Below are positions 6,056-6,852 of a DNA stretch of 6,852 nucleotides, piece by piece. The notes under the pieces were generated by a model, which ran no database searches, was not told the origin of the DNA, and saw only the letters and a program-made list of their open reading frames with translations. A program made the translations under genes and the position numbers. Within the stretch, counting starts at the first letter, position 1. Every line of letters begins with the position of its first letter. This DNA is from CAYLJJ01 sp964384025 (lineage in GTDB: Bacteria > Myxococcota_A > Bradymonadia > UBA7976 > UBA1532): NCBI GenBank assembly GCA_964384025.1, contig CAYLJJ010000180.1:1-6852 (forward strand), written 5' to 3'.

Positions 6056-6799
6056 TTAGCGCTGGATGATTCCCCCTTCGAGGACCATCCCGCCTCCCTC
6101 GGCTCGCCCTGTAGCAGGTCCAATATAATCTGTCTCCAAACAGAGGATCGTCCCATTTTCAGTCTGGGCCGAGGCTTTACAGCCTTCTGCTCTGGCGGGT
6201 CTTGAAGGCACGCCTGATGCGTTGAACCCTCCAGTGAGACAGAGACAGGTGTCGTTGTGGCAAGCTCTCGGAGCCTCAGGACCACAGTCTCTTGAACAAG
6301 AGGCTGGATTACAGCCCCGAACGCAGATCTCATTTTGACAGATTTCCCCAACTCCACATCCGCTCTCCTCCTGACATCCCTGAGAGATACAGCGCCCTTC
6401 GACACAGACCAGCGTAGCGCCAATGACCTCACACTCTGAATGTTCGGTACAACTCACGCAGCGCCCCTCCCTACAGATCACACCACGCTCACAGGACTGG
6501 CTGGGGCAACCCTGTTGGCAACTTGGTCCCTCGTCGCAAATCCAACCTCCACCATGCATCTCTCGGCAGAGTTCATCTCCACCCAGAGGACAGGGGATGC
6601 AGCGGTGCTCGCGACAATAAGGTGTTTCAGAAGTGCAGTCTGCGTTCTCCGTACAGGGAGGCAAACAACGCCCATTCTCTGGATCACAGGTGGAGCCCTC
6701 TCCCCCATGCTCCAGTTGATCGCAGATCCCAACCAGATCTTGGCAGCTCAGGCAGGGTATAGGAAATTCAAGCAACCCCCAGAAAGTATGTGTGTACAC
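6056..6799 (-). pseudogene. Very cysteine-rich secreted-type protein, 5' end lost at IS junction
   Basis: About 247 residues of native sequence, read in from the 53-bp repeat at 6800. The frame stays open through the repeat to a TTG at 6850, which would add 17 non-native residues. Roughly 33 cysteines occur in short units such as CLPPCTENADC, CREHRCIPC, CERGVICREGRC and CQNEICVRGC, resembling the EGF/EB-like Cys repeats of extracellular myxobacterial proteins; disulfide-bonded folding outside the cytoplasm is therefore inferred. The last 65 or so residues are Gly/Ala-rich with few cysteines and end in GGGMVLEGGIIQR. No signal peptide is visible, presumably because it was on the lost 5' part. 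The gene leads the secreted-protein cluster and is 17 bp from the next start. Function unknown; if the TTG or an outside start works, it could still be expressed. Confidence 0.7.
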
Positions 6800-6852
6800 T
6801 GGACTTGCTACGAAAAAGTGGACACCTCGCTTAAATAGTTCAGGCGGCAAGA
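6800..6852. repeat. Right 53-bp terminal inverted repeat, probable IS3-type element end
   Basis: This is a perfect reverse complement of 1-53, reaching the last base of the window. Its inner edge begins TGGACTTGC, and the bases inside it (6790-6799) differ from those inside the left copy, so the repeat boundary is sharp on both sides. It truncates the Cys-rich gene, consistent with an IS inserted in that gene. Confidence 0.8.

Noticed and set aside
6423..6838. Plus-strand ORFs of 65, 132 and 79 codons opposite the Cys-rich gene
   Set aside because: The regular Cys spacing on the minus strand is strong evidence for that frame; the overlapping plus frames have no such pattern.

Overview
This window looks like bacterial accessory DNA, most likely from Myxococcota/Bradymonadota or a relative. 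That placement is inference. It rests on secreted proteins combining a Cys-rich region with an FGE/SUMF1-like domain, and on a very Cys-rich secreted-type protein with short C-x(n)-C units; both are common in those groups. No rRNA, tRNA, CRISPR array or housekeeping gene was seen.

Layout. The first and last 53 bases (1-53 and 6800-6852) are perfect inverted copies of each other. Read outward from the interior they begin TGGACTTGCTACG, like the tip of an IS3-type insertion sequence. The window therefore probably lies between two oppositely oriented copies of an IS whose bodies are outside it. On the plus strand, 256-1254 encodes the N-terminal 333 residues of an AAA-type ATPase (Walker A, signature-like motif), cut off before Walker B. 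At 1255-2852 lies a complete 1,598-bp ISKra4-type insertion sequence with 29-bp perfect terminal inverted repeats and one 481-aa DDE transposase. On the minus strand, 6799 down to 2853 holds a co-directional cluster: a 5'-truncated Cys-rich protein, two full-length tandem paralogs (signal peptide, beta-type N-terminal module, Cys-rich linker, FGE-sulfatase/C-type-lectin-fold domain), and a third paralog of which only the first 103 codons survive.

How the parts relate. The ATPase and the third paralog run toward each other and both lose their 3' ends exactly at the ISKra4 tips, with no target duplication. This indicates an IS-associated deletion or recombination that fused two unrelated loci, not a simple insertion. 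The secreted-protein cluster looks like an operon: the first gap is 17 bp, the next two are 81 and 80 bp, and all three paralogs share the same AGAAAGGA ribosome-binding site exactly 8 nt from the start codon. The FGE-like domains lack the catalytic cysteines of true formylglycine-generating enzymes, so a binding or structural role outside the cytoplasm is more likely than sulfatase activation.

All alignments and counts were made by eye; no database search was run.
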